Shown piece after piece: positions 7,872-15,988 of a stretch of 22,010 nt of DNA. The notes below the pieces were generated by a model, which did not search any database, was not told the DNA's origin, and saw only the letters and a list, made by a program, of their open reading frames with translations. Source of the DNA: Bacteroidales bacterium (GTDB taxonomy: Bacteria; Bacteroidota; Bacteroidia; Bacteroidales; B39-G9); the NCBI GenBank assembly GCA_023145555.1, contig JAGLDO010000149.1, positions 1-22,010 of the forward strand, in the 5' to 3' direction. Within the stretch, counting starts at the first letter, position 1; every line of letters begins with the position of its first letter. The position numbers and the translations under genes are program-made.

Positions 7872-8753
7872 ATGGATAATCAAAAAAAAGCATATTTATA
7901 TGCAATACCTGCTGTAGTTTTTTGGTCAACAGTGGCAACAGCTTTTAAAATTGCTCTTAGTTCAATAAACTTTTTTCAGTTATTGTTCTATTCTTCATTT
8001 ATTGCAACAGTTGCTTTGTTTGCTATCATATTATTTCAAGGTAAATTTTATTTGTTAAAAAAATTAACTCTTAAAGATTACTTAAGATATCTGGTCACAG
8101 GTTTTTTCAATCCCTTTTTATACTACCTTGTTCTTTTCAAAGCTTATTCAATATTACCTGCACAAATTGCTCAGCCGTTAAATTTCACCTGGCCCATAAT
8201 GCTCGTTTTGTTATCAATAATATTTTTGAAACAAAAAATTTCATTAAAAAGTATTGTCGCAATATTTATCAGTTTTTTTGGAGTAGTAATAATTTCTTTA
8301 CAGGGTAATATTAGCAGTTGGCATATTGACAATGCATTTGGTGTGTTTTTAGCTTTAGGAAGTTCAATAATTTGGGCCTTTTATTGGATTGTAAATATTA
8401 AAGACAAAAATGATGAAGCAATAAAATTATTTGTAAGTTTTGGCTTTGGCTTTGTTTTCATTTTTATAGCCAACATTCTGTTTTCTAAAATTATTATTCC
8501 CGATTTGCCGGCATTATCAGCTTCCATTTATTCCGGATTGTTTGAGATGGGAATCACTTTTTTTCTTTGGATGAAAGCTTTACAAATTAGTAAATCAAAT
8601 GCTAAAATATGTAACCTTGTTTATTTGTGTCCGTTTGTTTCTCTTATTTTTATTCATTTTATTGTTGGTGAAACAATTTATTATACAACATTTGTAGGAT
8701 TAGTATTTATTGTTTCAGGAATATTAATTCAAAATTTTTTAGATAAAAAATAA
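7872..8753 (+). CDS. EamA/DMT family transporter
   Basis: 293 residues, almost entirely hydrophobic, with about ten membrane helices in two homologous halves, as usual for drug/metabolite transporters of the EamA family. Characteristic features are the first helix AIPAVVFWSTVATAFKIAL, PAQIAQPLNFTWPIMLVLLS in the first half followed by a KQKISLKSIVAIFISFFGVV linker-helix, and a matching VGETIYYTTFVGLVFIVSGI at the end of the second half. The substrate is not predictable; members export amino acids, nucleosides or other small metabolites. A second EamA gene follows 18 bp downstream. The leader at 7836-7862 carries AACTTTC/AACTTTA repeats like those before the TPR gene. Confidence 0.9.
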   Translation: MDNQKKAYLYAIPAVVFWSTVATAFKIALSSINFFQLLFYSSFIATVALFAIILFQGKFYLLKKLTLKDYLRYLVTGFFNPFLYYLVLFKAYSILPAQIAQPLNFTWPIMLVLLSIIFLKQKISLKSIVAIFISFFGVVIISLQGNISSWHIDNAFGVFLALGSSIIWAFYWIVNIKDKNDEAIKLFVSFGFGFVFIFIANILFSKIIIPDLPALSASIYSGLFEMGITFFLWMKALQISKSNAKICNLVYLCPFVSLIFIHFIVGETIYYTTFVGLVFIVSGILIQNFLDKK

Positions 8754-8771
8754 ATTAACAAATTATAAGAA

Positions 8772-9678
8772 ATGTTTCAATCTCATTATGGAGAATTTGC
8801 AGCACTAATTACTGCAATTTTTTTGGACAATTACAGCAATATCATTTGAGTTTGCAGGAAAGAAAATTGGTTCTTTTACTGTAAATTTACTTCGACTCTT
8901 TTTAGCTTTCATATTTTTAGGAATTTATTGCTATTTCACCAAAGGTCTTTTCTTTCCAACCGATGCAGGCTTGCATCAATGGATATGGTTATCTCTATCT
9001 GCTGTTTTGGGATTTGTTATTGGTGATACTTGTCTGTTGCAAGCTTATGTAAAAATTGGAGCTCGCATCTCAATGTTAATAATGTCGCTTGCTCCACCAA
9101 TTGCAGCATTGCTCGGTTGGCTAATAATGGGAGAACGTTTTACTTTGCTCAATACTTTTGGTATGGTATTAACTCTACTGGGAATTGCAATGGTTATATT
9201 ACAGAAAAACGGAGATAAAACGAGTGAAAAAAAGATTCGATTTTCATATTCAATAATAGGATTGCTCCTTGCTTTTATTGGAGCTGTCGGACAAGCATCA
9301 GGTCTTGTTCTTAGTAAATACGGAATGAAAGACTACGATGCTTTTGCTTCTTCTCAAATAAGGGTGCTTGTTGGCTTTGTTGGTGTTGCAATAGTTTTTT
9401 CTTTCCTTAAAAGATGGAACAGAGTAATGCCTGCATTGAAAAACAATAAAGCAATGAAGTTTATTCTACTTGGTTCAATTTTTGGTCCTTTTTTAGGAGT
9501 TTCATTTTCATTATTATCTGTTAAATATACTTCAACAGGAATTGCAGCAACCATTATGTCAATTGTTCCAATATTGATTATTCCTCCATCAATAATTCTC
9601 TTTAAAGAAAAAGTTAAAGTTATAGAGATAATTGGTTCAGTTATATCTGTTACAGGTGTAGTAATTTTCTTTCTGTAA
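8772..9678 (+). pseudogene. EamA/DMT family transporter, frameshifted in a T7 run
   Basis: ATG at 8772 opens a frame coding MFQSHYGEFAALITAIF and then stops at a TGA about 26 codons in. Dropping one T from the seven-T run at 8818-8824 joins it to the long frame ending at 9678: ...ITAIFWTITAISFEFAGKK...IGDTCLLQAYVKIG..., giving a full-length protein of about 301 residues with ten predicted helices and the EamA two-halves layout (GERFTLLNTFGMVLTLLGIAMV; FKEKVKVIEIIGSVISVTGVV). Without the correction the downstream frame could start only at weak codons such as TTG at 8971, losing the first two or three helices. Possible explanations are a real null mutation, a sequencing or assembly error in a homopolymer, or slippage that restores the frame. 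It is paired with the EamA gene 18 bp upstream. Confidence 0.85.
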
Positions 9679-9801
9679 AATATATTTTGCATTTTTTAAT
9701 TTTTTAATATGATTAATTGTTTTGATATTCAATGCTTTAGATTTTTTGAATTATTGTTTGAAGCATATTAATTTATTGATTATTAGTGTTTTGTGTGTAA
9801 G

Positions 9802-9832
9802 TTTGAATATTAATAATATATTAATAACTTTG
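9802..9832 (+). promoter_or_regulatory. Bacteroidota sigma-ABfr-type promoter for the DUF4301 gene
   Basis: TTTG at 9802-9805 (-33) and TAACTTTG at 9825-9832 (-7 box, TAnnTTTG) are separated by 19 bp, the usual spacing. The start codon is at 9859, so the leader would be about 20 nt. Confidence 0.75.
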
Positions 9833-9858
9833 ATAGCTAAATTTTAAAGTATTTTAAA

Positions 9859-11427
9859 ATGTTTACTAAAAAAGACAAACAACAGTTAAAAAATAAGGGA
9901 ATATCTTTACAAACCATTCAAGAACAAATAGATAATTTTTCGAATGGTTTTCCTTTTTTAAATATAATTAAGCCTGCAATTATTAAAAATGGTGTATTAT
10001 TGTTGAAAGATGAAGAAAATGAAAAATACATTAAGCTTTTCGAAGATAGTATTAATTCCAAAAATATTGTAAAATTTGTACCTGCCTCGGGAGCTGCCAC
10101 AAGATTATTCCGAAAGCTTTTTAATTATTACAATAACTACCATGGTACACAGGAAGAATATTTAGAAATTATTTCAGACAGGAGTTTTGAATCTATTTAT
10201 TATTTCTTTGAGCATTTAACTAATTTTGTTTTTTACGATAAATTTAAAAAAATTTTAATTTCTAAGAAATTTTCGTCTGATGGTCAGATAAGAGAAAAAG
10301 ATTATTATAAAATAATTGAATATATACTAACAAAGAAAGGACTTAATTACGGTTATAAACCAAAAGGTTTAATATTATTCCATCGTTATGAGGAAGGAAA
10401 CAGAACGCCAGTAGAAGAGCATCTTGTTGAAGGGGCAAATTATTGTGCTTCTAATTCAAAAGTAAATATTTGTTTTACAATTTCTCCTGAACATAAGCAG
10501 TTATTTAGTAAGTATTTAAAGAAGATAACGAAAGCTTATGAAAAAGCATTTAATGTAAAATATAATATTACTCTGTCTGAACAAAAACCATCTACAGATA
10601 TTATTGCTGTCGACCTGAATAATAACCCAATTAGAAATGACGACAAATCGTTGCTTTTCCGTCCGGGTGGTCATGGGGCTTTAATTGAAAATTTAAACCA
10701 AATAAATGCAGATATTATTTTTATTAAAAATATTGATAATGTTGTTTTAGATAGTTTAAAAGACGACACTTATTTCTATAAAAAAGTATTAGCAGGACTT
10801 TTATTGAGTTATCAAAATAAAATTTTCAATTATCTCGAGAAGTTAGAGAAAAAGTCGAAAGTTGATAGTAAACTAATAGACGAAATAGATACTTTTATTC
10901 AAAAAGAATTATGCGTTATTCCTAATCCTGATTTCGACAAATTCAAAAAAGAAGAAAAAATTAAATATTTTATTACTAAATTAAATCGCCCTATAAGAGT
11001 TTGTGGTATGGTTAAAAATGAAGGTGAGCCAGGCGGTGGTCCATACTGGGTCGAAAATCAAGATAAAACAGCATCTCTTCAAATTATTGAAGGCTCACAG
11101 TTTAATAAAAACGATAAAAAACAGCTTAACATAATTAATAAATCTACACATTTTAATCCTGTTGATATTGTTTGTGGTGTTAAAGATTATAAAGGAAATA
11201 AGTTTGACTTAACTGAATTTATTGATAAAATAACAGGATTTATTTCTCAAAAAACAAAAGATGGTGTTGAGCTAAAAGCACAAGAATTACCCGGACTATG
11301 GAATGGTGCAATGTCTGATTGGAACACTATTTTTACACAAGTTCCAATTTCTACTTTTAATCCGGTTAAAATTATTAACGATTTGTTACGTAAAGAGCAT
11401 CAACGAAATGAAGACTTAATAACCTGA
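9859..11427 (+). CDS. DUF4301 family protein, nucleotidyltransferase-like
   Basis: 522 residues, cytoplasmic. The N-terminus (KDKQQLKNKGISLQTIQEQI, then FSNGFPFLNIIKPA) and the motif FVPASGAATRLF at 73-84 are diagnostic of DUF4301. The latter resembles the glycine-rich G-G-G-T-R nucleotide-binding loop of sugar-phosphate nucleotidyltransferases. A second motif, RPGGHGAL at 268-275, resembles the P-G-H-G segment that contacts substrate in UDP-sugar pyrophosphorylases. The C-terminal half has another conserved glycine-rich block (VKNEGEPGGGPYW, near residues 385-397) and NGAMSDWNT near the end. Transfer of a nucleotide to a phosphorylated sugar is a family-level guess from fold; the substrate is unknown. 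It appears to be transcribed alone from its own promoter. Confidence 0.85.
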   Translation: MFTKKDKQQLKNKGISLQTIQEQIDNFSNGFPFLNIIKPAIIKNGVLLLKDEENEKYIKLFEDSINSKNIVKFVPASGAATRLFRKLFNYYNNYHGTQEEYLEIISDRSFESIYYFFEHLTNFVFYDKFKKILISKKFSSDGQIREKDYYKIIEYILTKKGLNYGYKPKGLILFHRYEEGNRTPVEEHLVEGANYCASNSKVNICFTISPEHKQLFSKYLKKITKAYEKAFNVKYNITLSEQKPSTDIIAVDLNNNPIRNDDKSLLFRPGGHGALIENLNQINADIIFIKNIDNVVLDSLKDDTYFYKKVLAGLLLSYQNKIFNYLEKLEKKSKVDSKLIDEIDTFIQKELCVIPNPDFDKFKKEEKIKYFITKLNRPIRVCGMVKNEGEPGGGPYWVENQDKTASLQIIEGSQFNKNDKKQLNIINKSTHFNPVDIVCGVKDYKGNKFDLTEFIDKITGFISQKTKDGVELKAQELPGLWNGAMSDWNTIFTQVPISTFNPVKIINDLLRKEHQRNEDLIT

Positions 11428-11517
11428 GTTCGACTTAAAATTTTGATGCAACTTCTACTAATTTTTCTGTAGCCAACATTAAATTTCCGAAGAACTATAA
11501 TCGTTTCTCTAAAATTG

Positions 11518-11538
11518 AACATTATTTAAAATAATGTT
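11518..11538. other. AT-rich perfect hairpin
   Basis: AACATTATT and AATAATGTT separated by a 3-nt loop, 91 bp after the DUF4301 stop. On the plus strand it is followed by an A-run, not a T-run, so it is not a canonical terminator; it may still stabilise a 3' end. Confidence 0.6.
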
Positions 11539-11591
11539 GAAAAAAAATTATAAAAAAAATATTTATATGTTAATTAAGATTTATAATTTGT

Positions 11592-11599
11592 TAATTTTG
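11592..11599 (+). promoter_or_regulatory. Putative -7 promoter box for the cytoplasmic TPR gene
   Basis: TAATTTTG fits TAnnTTTG and is followed by C, as is common in this phylum. The start codon at 11620 leaves a leader of about 14 nt. No clear -33 TTG is seen at the expected distance. Confidence 0.55.
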
Positions 11600-11619
11600 C
11601 ACCGAATCAAATTATAAAA

Positions 11620-13032
11620 ATGGATTTTAGCGAATTTCAAAATATTAATAAAGAAGATGTTAGCTCTCTGGTAAATAGTTATGAGAGTATGATGATTTCG
11701 GGAAAGAACAAATACTTCGATGTTTCTGAATTTGAAATAATTATTGACTTTTTTCTTTCTCACGACAATAGCAACAAAGCTGAACGAGTAATAAGATATG
11801 CAGTTAATTTACATCCCACATCAAACGAATTAAAATTTAAACAAGCATATGTTTATTATAAAACAAAAAAATATTCAATAGCATTAGATGTTTTAAATAA
11901 ACTACAACTTATAGAAACTTCAAATCAAGAAATTTTTGTTTTAAAGGGGAAAATTTTCATCGCATTAAATCAAACTCAGCAAGCATTGCAAAGTTTTCAT
12001 CATGCAATATCATTACAATCAGATAGTGGTTCTGTTAATGATTTGTATTTTGAAATAGCTGAATTTTTTGAGCAAGAAGAGAAATATCAATTAGCACTAA
12101 ATTTTTTTAATAAATGCTATGAGATGGATAATGATGACAGTGAAGTAATTTATGAAATTGCCTCTTGTTACGATTTGATTGAAGATTACCCTAACAGCAT
12201 TATTTTTTATCAAAAATTGCTTGATATTGAACCTTTTGACGATGAGATTTGGTTTAACTTAGGAGTAATTTATAATAAAATTGAAGATGTTGATAAAGCT
12301 CTTGAAGCATACGATTTTGCATTGGCAATTGACGGAAAATCTCTTTTTGCAAATTTTAACAAAGCAAACACTTTAGCAAATATTAAAAAATATTATGAGG
12401 CAATACCTTATTATATTGAATTTATTAATGAAATTGATAATAACCCTCAGGCTTTTTGCTATCTCGCCGAATGTTACCGAAATATTGAGAAACTCGACAA
12501 AGCTATAGAGTATTACGACAAAGCCTTAAATTTTAATGAAGATTATGCTGATGCTTTTTATGGTAAAACATTAGTGTTTTATGAAACAGAAAAATATAAA
12601 CAAGCATTAGAATTTATTACTAAAGCAATAAAGCTTGAAAAACAAAACAGTGATTACCTTTTTATTTTTGCGAAAATAAACACAAAACTGAATAATTTCG
12701 AAAATGCTGAAAAAGCATACAATCAGGCTTTAGAGATCGTTCCAAAAGATATGGAAATTTGGATTAGTTATGCAAAATTTTTGTTTAATCAGAACAATGT
12801 AAATAAAGCTATTGAAATTTTAAAAAAGGCCGATAAAATAATCACTAATCAAGCAGAAATAAATTTTAGTATTGCAGCCTTATTATTAAAAATAAATAAT
12901 GATGATCAAGCTTTTAATTTTTTCGAAAAAGGGCTGGAGATTGATTTTAATAAAGCTAATGTTTTTTTTAGTTTTTATCCGCAAGCAAAATCAAACGAAA
13001 AAATTAAATTTTTAATCAATAAATATAAGTAA
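11620..13032 (+). CDS. Cytoplasmic tetratricopeptide (TPR) repeat protein
   Basis: 470 residues without a signal peptide or membrane segment. From about residue 40 to the C-terminus it is a continuous TPR array of roughly 11-12 units of 34 residues; clear examples are IWFNLGVIYNKIEDVDKALE, CYLAECYRNIEKLDKAIEYY, AFYGKTLVFYETEKYKQALE and IWISYAKFLFNQNNVNKAIE, each with the usual W/Y, G/A, Y and A positions. The first 40 residues are acidic (MDFSEFQNINKEDVSSLV). It would act as a protein-binding scaffold; partner unknown. It has its own putative promoter. The next gene, a PLP enzyme, follows after 65 bp in the same direction. Confidence 0.85.
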   Translation: MDFSEFQNINKEDVSSLVNSYESMMISGKNKYFDVSEFEIIIDFFLSHDNSNKAERVIRYAVNLHPTSNELKFKQAYVYYKTKKYSIALDVLNKLQLIETSNQEIFVLKGKIFIALNQTQQALQSFHHAISLQSDSGSVNDLYFEIAEFFEQEEKYQLALNFFNKCYEMDNDDSEVIYEIASCYDLIEDYPNSIIFYQKLLDIEPFDDEIWFNLGVIYNKIEDVDKALEAYDFALAIDGKSLFANFNKANTLANIKKYYEAIPYYIEFINEIDNNPQAFCYLAECYRNIEKLDKAIEYYDKALNFNEDYADAFYGKTLVFYETEKYKQALEFITKAIKLEKQNSDYLFIFAKINTKLNNFENAEKAYNQALEIVPKDMEIWISYAKFLFNQNNVNKAIEILKKADKIITNQAEINFSIAALLLKINNDDQAFNFFEKGLEIDFNKANVFFSFYPQAKSNEKIKFLINKYK

Positions 13033-13067
13033 TCATAAATTCATACATTATATAAAAGAAATATTAA

Positions 13068-13088
13068 TATAAAATATAAAATATAAAA
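13068..13088. repeat. Heptamer tandem array (TATAAAA), three units
   Basis: Three perfect copies of TATAAAA, ending 9 bp before the ATG at 13098. It is the third 7-bp array in the window, with a different unit sequence. Confidence 0.85.
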
Positions 13089-13097
13089 TTTCAAGTT

Positions 13098-14426
13098 ATG
13101 AGTAATTCTACAAATAATAAATTCCATTTTGTATGTCGAAATTGTAAGCACGAAATAAAAGATTTTAAAGAATGGTTTAGTTATGGACAAAAATGCCCTA
13201 AATGTGGAAAGAATTGGGTCGATACTGTTTATTCTCAGGATATTAATAAATATGAAGAACTGATTTTCGATAATGGAGCTGAAGTAAAAAGTCTTTGGCA
13301 TTATTTTGATTTTTTACCACTTAACGATAAAAAAAATATTATTACTAACGGAGAAGGCGTTATTGATATTGACAGATGGTCATTTCTTGAAAAATTTGCT
13401 AAAGAACAATATAATATTGATTGTACAGTTTATGCTTATCGTAACGACGATAACTATGGTACGGGTACATTTAAAGATGCAGCAGCAACATTAGTAGCAA
13501 GCGTCTTAAAAGAAAATAATATTAAAGAATATGCAGTTGCAAGTACCGGTAATGTTGCAAATGCTTTTGCCCGTTATCTTGCAGAAGCAGGAATTTCATT
13601 ATCTGTGTTTATTCCAAACGATGCTCTAAAAGCTAACGAAGCTGAAGTAAGCAGTTATGGACAAAGAGTTTATCGTGTAGATGGTGATTATGCTAAAGCT
13701 AAAAAAATAGCAGCCGAATTTTCAAAAAAATATAATGTACTTCTTTCATCAGGAAACACAGACCCAATGAGAGTTGAAGCAAAAAAAGTTATGCTTTTTG
13801 AATGGCTGAGGATGTTAGGTGAAGTGCCAAATGTTTATATTCAGGCTCTTAGCGGTGGAACAGGTCCAATTGCTATTAATAAAGCTTTCGACGATGTTAA
13901 AGATTTAGGTATAATTAAGCAATCTCCTCGTTATATTTTAGTTCAACCAAGTCGTTGTGCTCCAATGACTGAAGCATGGCAAAAAGCAAAAGCAAATAAT
14001 TTCCCTGAAGGTTGGGAACAAGATTATCCAATTTATGATAATCCTAAATCAAAAGTACCAACTCTTGCAACAGGGAATCCTGCTACTTATCCCATTATCT
14101 CCAAAATTGTTAAAGATAGTGGTGGCGAAATTATTGAGTGTGATGAAGAAAAATTAATTGATATTTCTCGTTTGGTAGCTTACGAAACAACAGTTAGAAT
14201 GGGACCTGCTGCTGCTGTTGCAGTTGGTGGATTTTTTGATTCCTTGAAAAACGGTGATATCAAAAATGGTGATAGAATAATGATAAATATAGGTGAAGGT
14301 GTTAGAAGAGCTCCTGACTTTATGAAAGAAATGATTTACACAACTAAAAATATTAAGTCTGTTGACGATTGTGAAAATTATGACAGAGCATCTTACAGAG
14401 ACCAATTATGGAAACCTTTTAAATAA
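13098..14426 (+). CDS. PLP-dependent threonine-synthase-like enzyme with zinc ribbon
   Basis: 442 residues, cytoplasmic. The N-terminus is a zinc-ribbon-like module with CxxC pairs Cys13/Cys16 and Cys33/Cys36. The catalytic domain is a fold-type II PLP enzyme: the cofactor lysine is Lys126 in GTGTFKDAAAT, ASTGNVANAFARY supplies the substrate-binding loop, and LSGGTGP is the likely phosphate-cup loop. Overall it is closest to threonine synthase (O-phosphohomoserine to threonine), and length fits, but the TGTFKDAAA block departs from the usual threonine synthase motif. A related beta-replacement enzyme (for example a cysteate-synthase-like one) is possible. A clear intrinsic terminator lies 46 bp downstream, so it ends the transcript. 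No other threonine-pathway gene is adjacent. Confidence 0.75.
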   Translation: MSNSTNNKFHFVCRNCKHEIKDFKEWFSYGQKCPKCGKNWVDTVYSQDINKYEELIFDNGAEVKSLWHYFDFLPLNDKKNIITNGEGVIDIDRWSFLEKFAKEQYNIDCTVYAYRNDDNYGTGTFKDAAATLVASVLKENNIKEYAVASTGNVANAFARYLAEAGISLSVFIPNDALKANEAEVSSYGQRVYRVDGDYAKAKKIAAEFSKKYNVLLSSGNTDPMRVEAKKVMLFEWLRMLGEVPNVYIQALSGGTGPIAINKAFDDVKDLGIIKQSPRYILVQPSRCAPMTEAWQKAKANNFPEGWEQDYPIYDNPKSKVPTLATGNPATYPIISKIVKDSGGEIIECDEEKLIDISRLVAYETTVRMGPAAAVAVGGFFDSLKNGDIKNGDRIMINIGEGVRRAPDFMKEMIYTTKNIKSVDDCENYDRASYRDQLWKPFK

Positions 14427-14472
14427 TTTTTTACAAAAAAGAAGCATTTAAACAGAAATAGATTTAATTTAG

Positions 14473-14503
14473 TGCCGTTGATTAATTTTAACGGCATTTT
14501 TTT
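14473..14503 (+). terminator. Rho-independent terminator after the PLP enzyme
   Basis: TGCCGTT and AACGGCA form a perfect 7-bp stem with a 10-nt loop, followed directly by seven Ts. Confidence 0.9.
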
Positions 14504-14660
14504 GATTATAATACGTAAGTTTAAAGTTTAATGTAATGTCAATAAGAGACGATCAACAATATAAATAACTAAATAGGGTCAAGTTCAAAAGTTGGGGATT
14601 CGATTGTATTCGTTTAAATAAAAGAATTATTAATTGATTTAATATTTTTTATATAAAAAA

Positions 14661-14745
14661 AAGACTGAAAGTCTTAAACAAATATAACTTGGGGCATCGC
14701 CCCAAGAAATGAGATGGTAAATATTATATCAGCCTGAAAGGCTGA
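14661..14745. repeat. Cluster of three small perfect hairpins (REP-like)
   Basis: Stem AAGACT/AGTCTT with GAA loop (14661-14675); stem CTTGGGGC/GCCCCAAG with ATC loop (14688-14706); stem TCAGCCT/AGGCTGA with GAA loop (14729-14745). The outer two share the core CTGAAAG. The GC-rich middle stem stands out against the AT-rich background. The set looks like a dispersed repetitive element rather than a terminator, since no T-run follows any stem. Confidence 0.75.
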
Positions 14746-14779
14746 GACAAAAATTTATATTTATGGAACAATCTTTGGA

Positions 14780-14821
14780 CTACATGCTCTTTCGGGTTTG
14801 CAAATCCGAAAGAGCATGTAG
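14780..14821. repeat. 42-bp near-perfect palindrome
   Basis: Arms CTACATGCTCTTTCGG and its exact complement enclose GTTTGCAAAT, itself pairing apart from one G-T. The inner part (CGGGTTTGCAAATCCGA) resembles the palindrome at 21883-21908, so both may be copies of one family. Confidence 0.9.
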
Positions 14822-14863
14822 TAAGACATTCAATATTAACAGTTAATTATCAATTGAATAAAC

Positions 14864-15799
14864 ATGAAAAATTATTTTATAAATTTCACTAAAGGTTTGG
14901 CAATGGGTGCCGCAAATGTAATTCCTGGAGTTTCGGGGGGTACTATTGCATTAATAACCGGAATATTTCAACGAATAATAAATTCAATTAAATCATTTAA
15001 TATCACAGCCTTTAGTTTGCTGTTTAAAGGGGAATTTAAAGAATTTATAAAATACACTGATTTGTATTTTTTAATTTCTGTCTTTTTTGGCGCTGTTGTT
15101 AGTATTTTTTCTTTAGCAAAAATTTTGTCATTTCTATTCAGTAACTATCCAATTCATGTTTGGGCTTATTTTTTTGGGTTAATTCTTGCTTCTGTATATT
15201 TTGTTGGGAAAACTATTAATAAATGGTCTTTCTCAACTATTGTTTTTTTTATTTTAGGTACAGCAATTGCAATATTAATTTCAGTGCTAAATCCTGCAAA
15301 AGAAAACGATTCTGTGATGTATTTGTTTGTTTGCGGAATAATTGCTGCTTGCAGTATGATTTTACCCGGGCTTTCCGGTTCGTTCATACTGATTTTATTA
15401 GGAAATTATCACCTTGTTATGATAGATTCTGTTACAAATTTTGATATGGTTATTTTATTACCGGTTGTTCTTGGGGCAGGATTTGGCTTATTAGCTTTTT
15501 CTCATCTTCTTTCGTGGATTTATAAGAAATTTCGTAATCAAACAATTGCTTTATTAACAGGTTTTATTCTGGGTTCGTTAAGTATTTTGTGGCCGTGGAA
15601 AAATGTTATTTCAACTTATATTGATAAACATGGAATTGTAAAACCACTTCTTCAAAAGAATATTCTTCCTAATCACTATTTTGATATAACAAATAATGAA
15701 CCACACATTATTGCAGCAGTTATATTGTTAATTGTTGGATTTTTGACAATTGTTGTTATTGAAAAATTTGCACAAACAAAAACGGAAGACGAAAATTAA
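14864..15799 (+). CDS. popT: DUF368 family undecaprenyl-phosphate transporter (PopT-like)
   Basis: 311 residues, polytopic (about eight to ten helices). The family signature occurs twice, once per half: MGAANVIPGVSGGTIALITG (PGVSGG at 21-26) and IIAACSMILPGLSGSFILIL (PGLSGS at 168-173). This internal duplication is typical of DUF368. Members of DUF368 (PopT) have been shown to return undecaprenyl phosphate, the lipid carrier for cell-wall and surface-glycan synthesis, across the cytoplasmic membrane. Assignment to that role here is by family; length fits. It appears to be a single-gene unit, with 189 bp before the next gene. The symbol follows the family and has not been tested for this organism. 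Confidence 0.85.
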   Translation: MKNYFINFTKGLAMGAANVIPGVSGGTIALITGIFQRIINSIKSFNITAFSLLFKGEFKEFIKYTDLYFLISVFFGAVVSIFSLAKILSFLFSNYPIHVWAYFFGLILASVYFVGKTINKWSFSTIVFFILGTAIAILISVLNPAKENDSVMYLFVCGIIAACSMILPGLSGSFILILLGNYHLVMIDSVTNFDMVILLPVVLGAGFGLLAFSHLLSWIYKKFRNQTIALLTGFILGSLSILWPWKNVISTYIDKHGIVKPLLQKNILPNHYFDITNNEPHIIAAVILLIVGFLTIVVIEKFAQTKTEDEN

Positions 15800-15988
15800 T
15801 TATAATACTTGAGGATAGGTGGTTTTTAGAGTATTAACATAGCAATTTTATTATTTTAGAAACAAGAATTGATTAAATATTCGAGTTTTTAAAATAAGTC
15901 TTTTAATTATGTTTTAAATTTTATAAATTTAATGCTTAATATTTATAAATAGTTAACCTTTCTGCAGATATCTAAAAAATATAATGTT

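Larger units (their letters stand above)
14427..14863. other. 437-bp intergenic region rich in hairpins
   Basis: It contains a terminator (14473-14503), a heptamer-like stretch (AGTTTAAAGTTTAATGT near 14519-14535), a non-descript AT-rich section (about 14540-14660), three short perfect hairpins (14661-14745) and a 42-bp palindrome (14780-14821). I find no coding potential and no clear -7/-33 promoter for the DUF368 gene. Confidence 0.75.

Noticed and set aside
9354..9692. Minus-strand open frame of 112 codons
   Set aside because: It is antisense to the second EamA gene, whose frame shows proper membrane helices and family motifs.
11518..11538. Hairpin considered as the DUF4301 terminator
   Set aside because: It is followed by an A-run on the plus strand and there is no T-run on either side in the right orientation.
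13068..13088. TATAAAA array considered as a promoter -10 element
   Set aside because: Bacteroidota promoters use TAnnTTTG; TATAAAA repeats have no special standing and fit the heptamer pattern better.
14540..14660. Possible remnant of an insertion sequence in the gap before the hairpins
   Set aside because: No open frame, terminal inverted repeat or target duplication could be found.
15800..15988. Searched for a cobalamin riboswitch or metal-responsive operator before the importer operon
   Set aside because: The 189 bp are AT-rich with no recognisable B12-box or conserved stem set and no clear palindromic operator.
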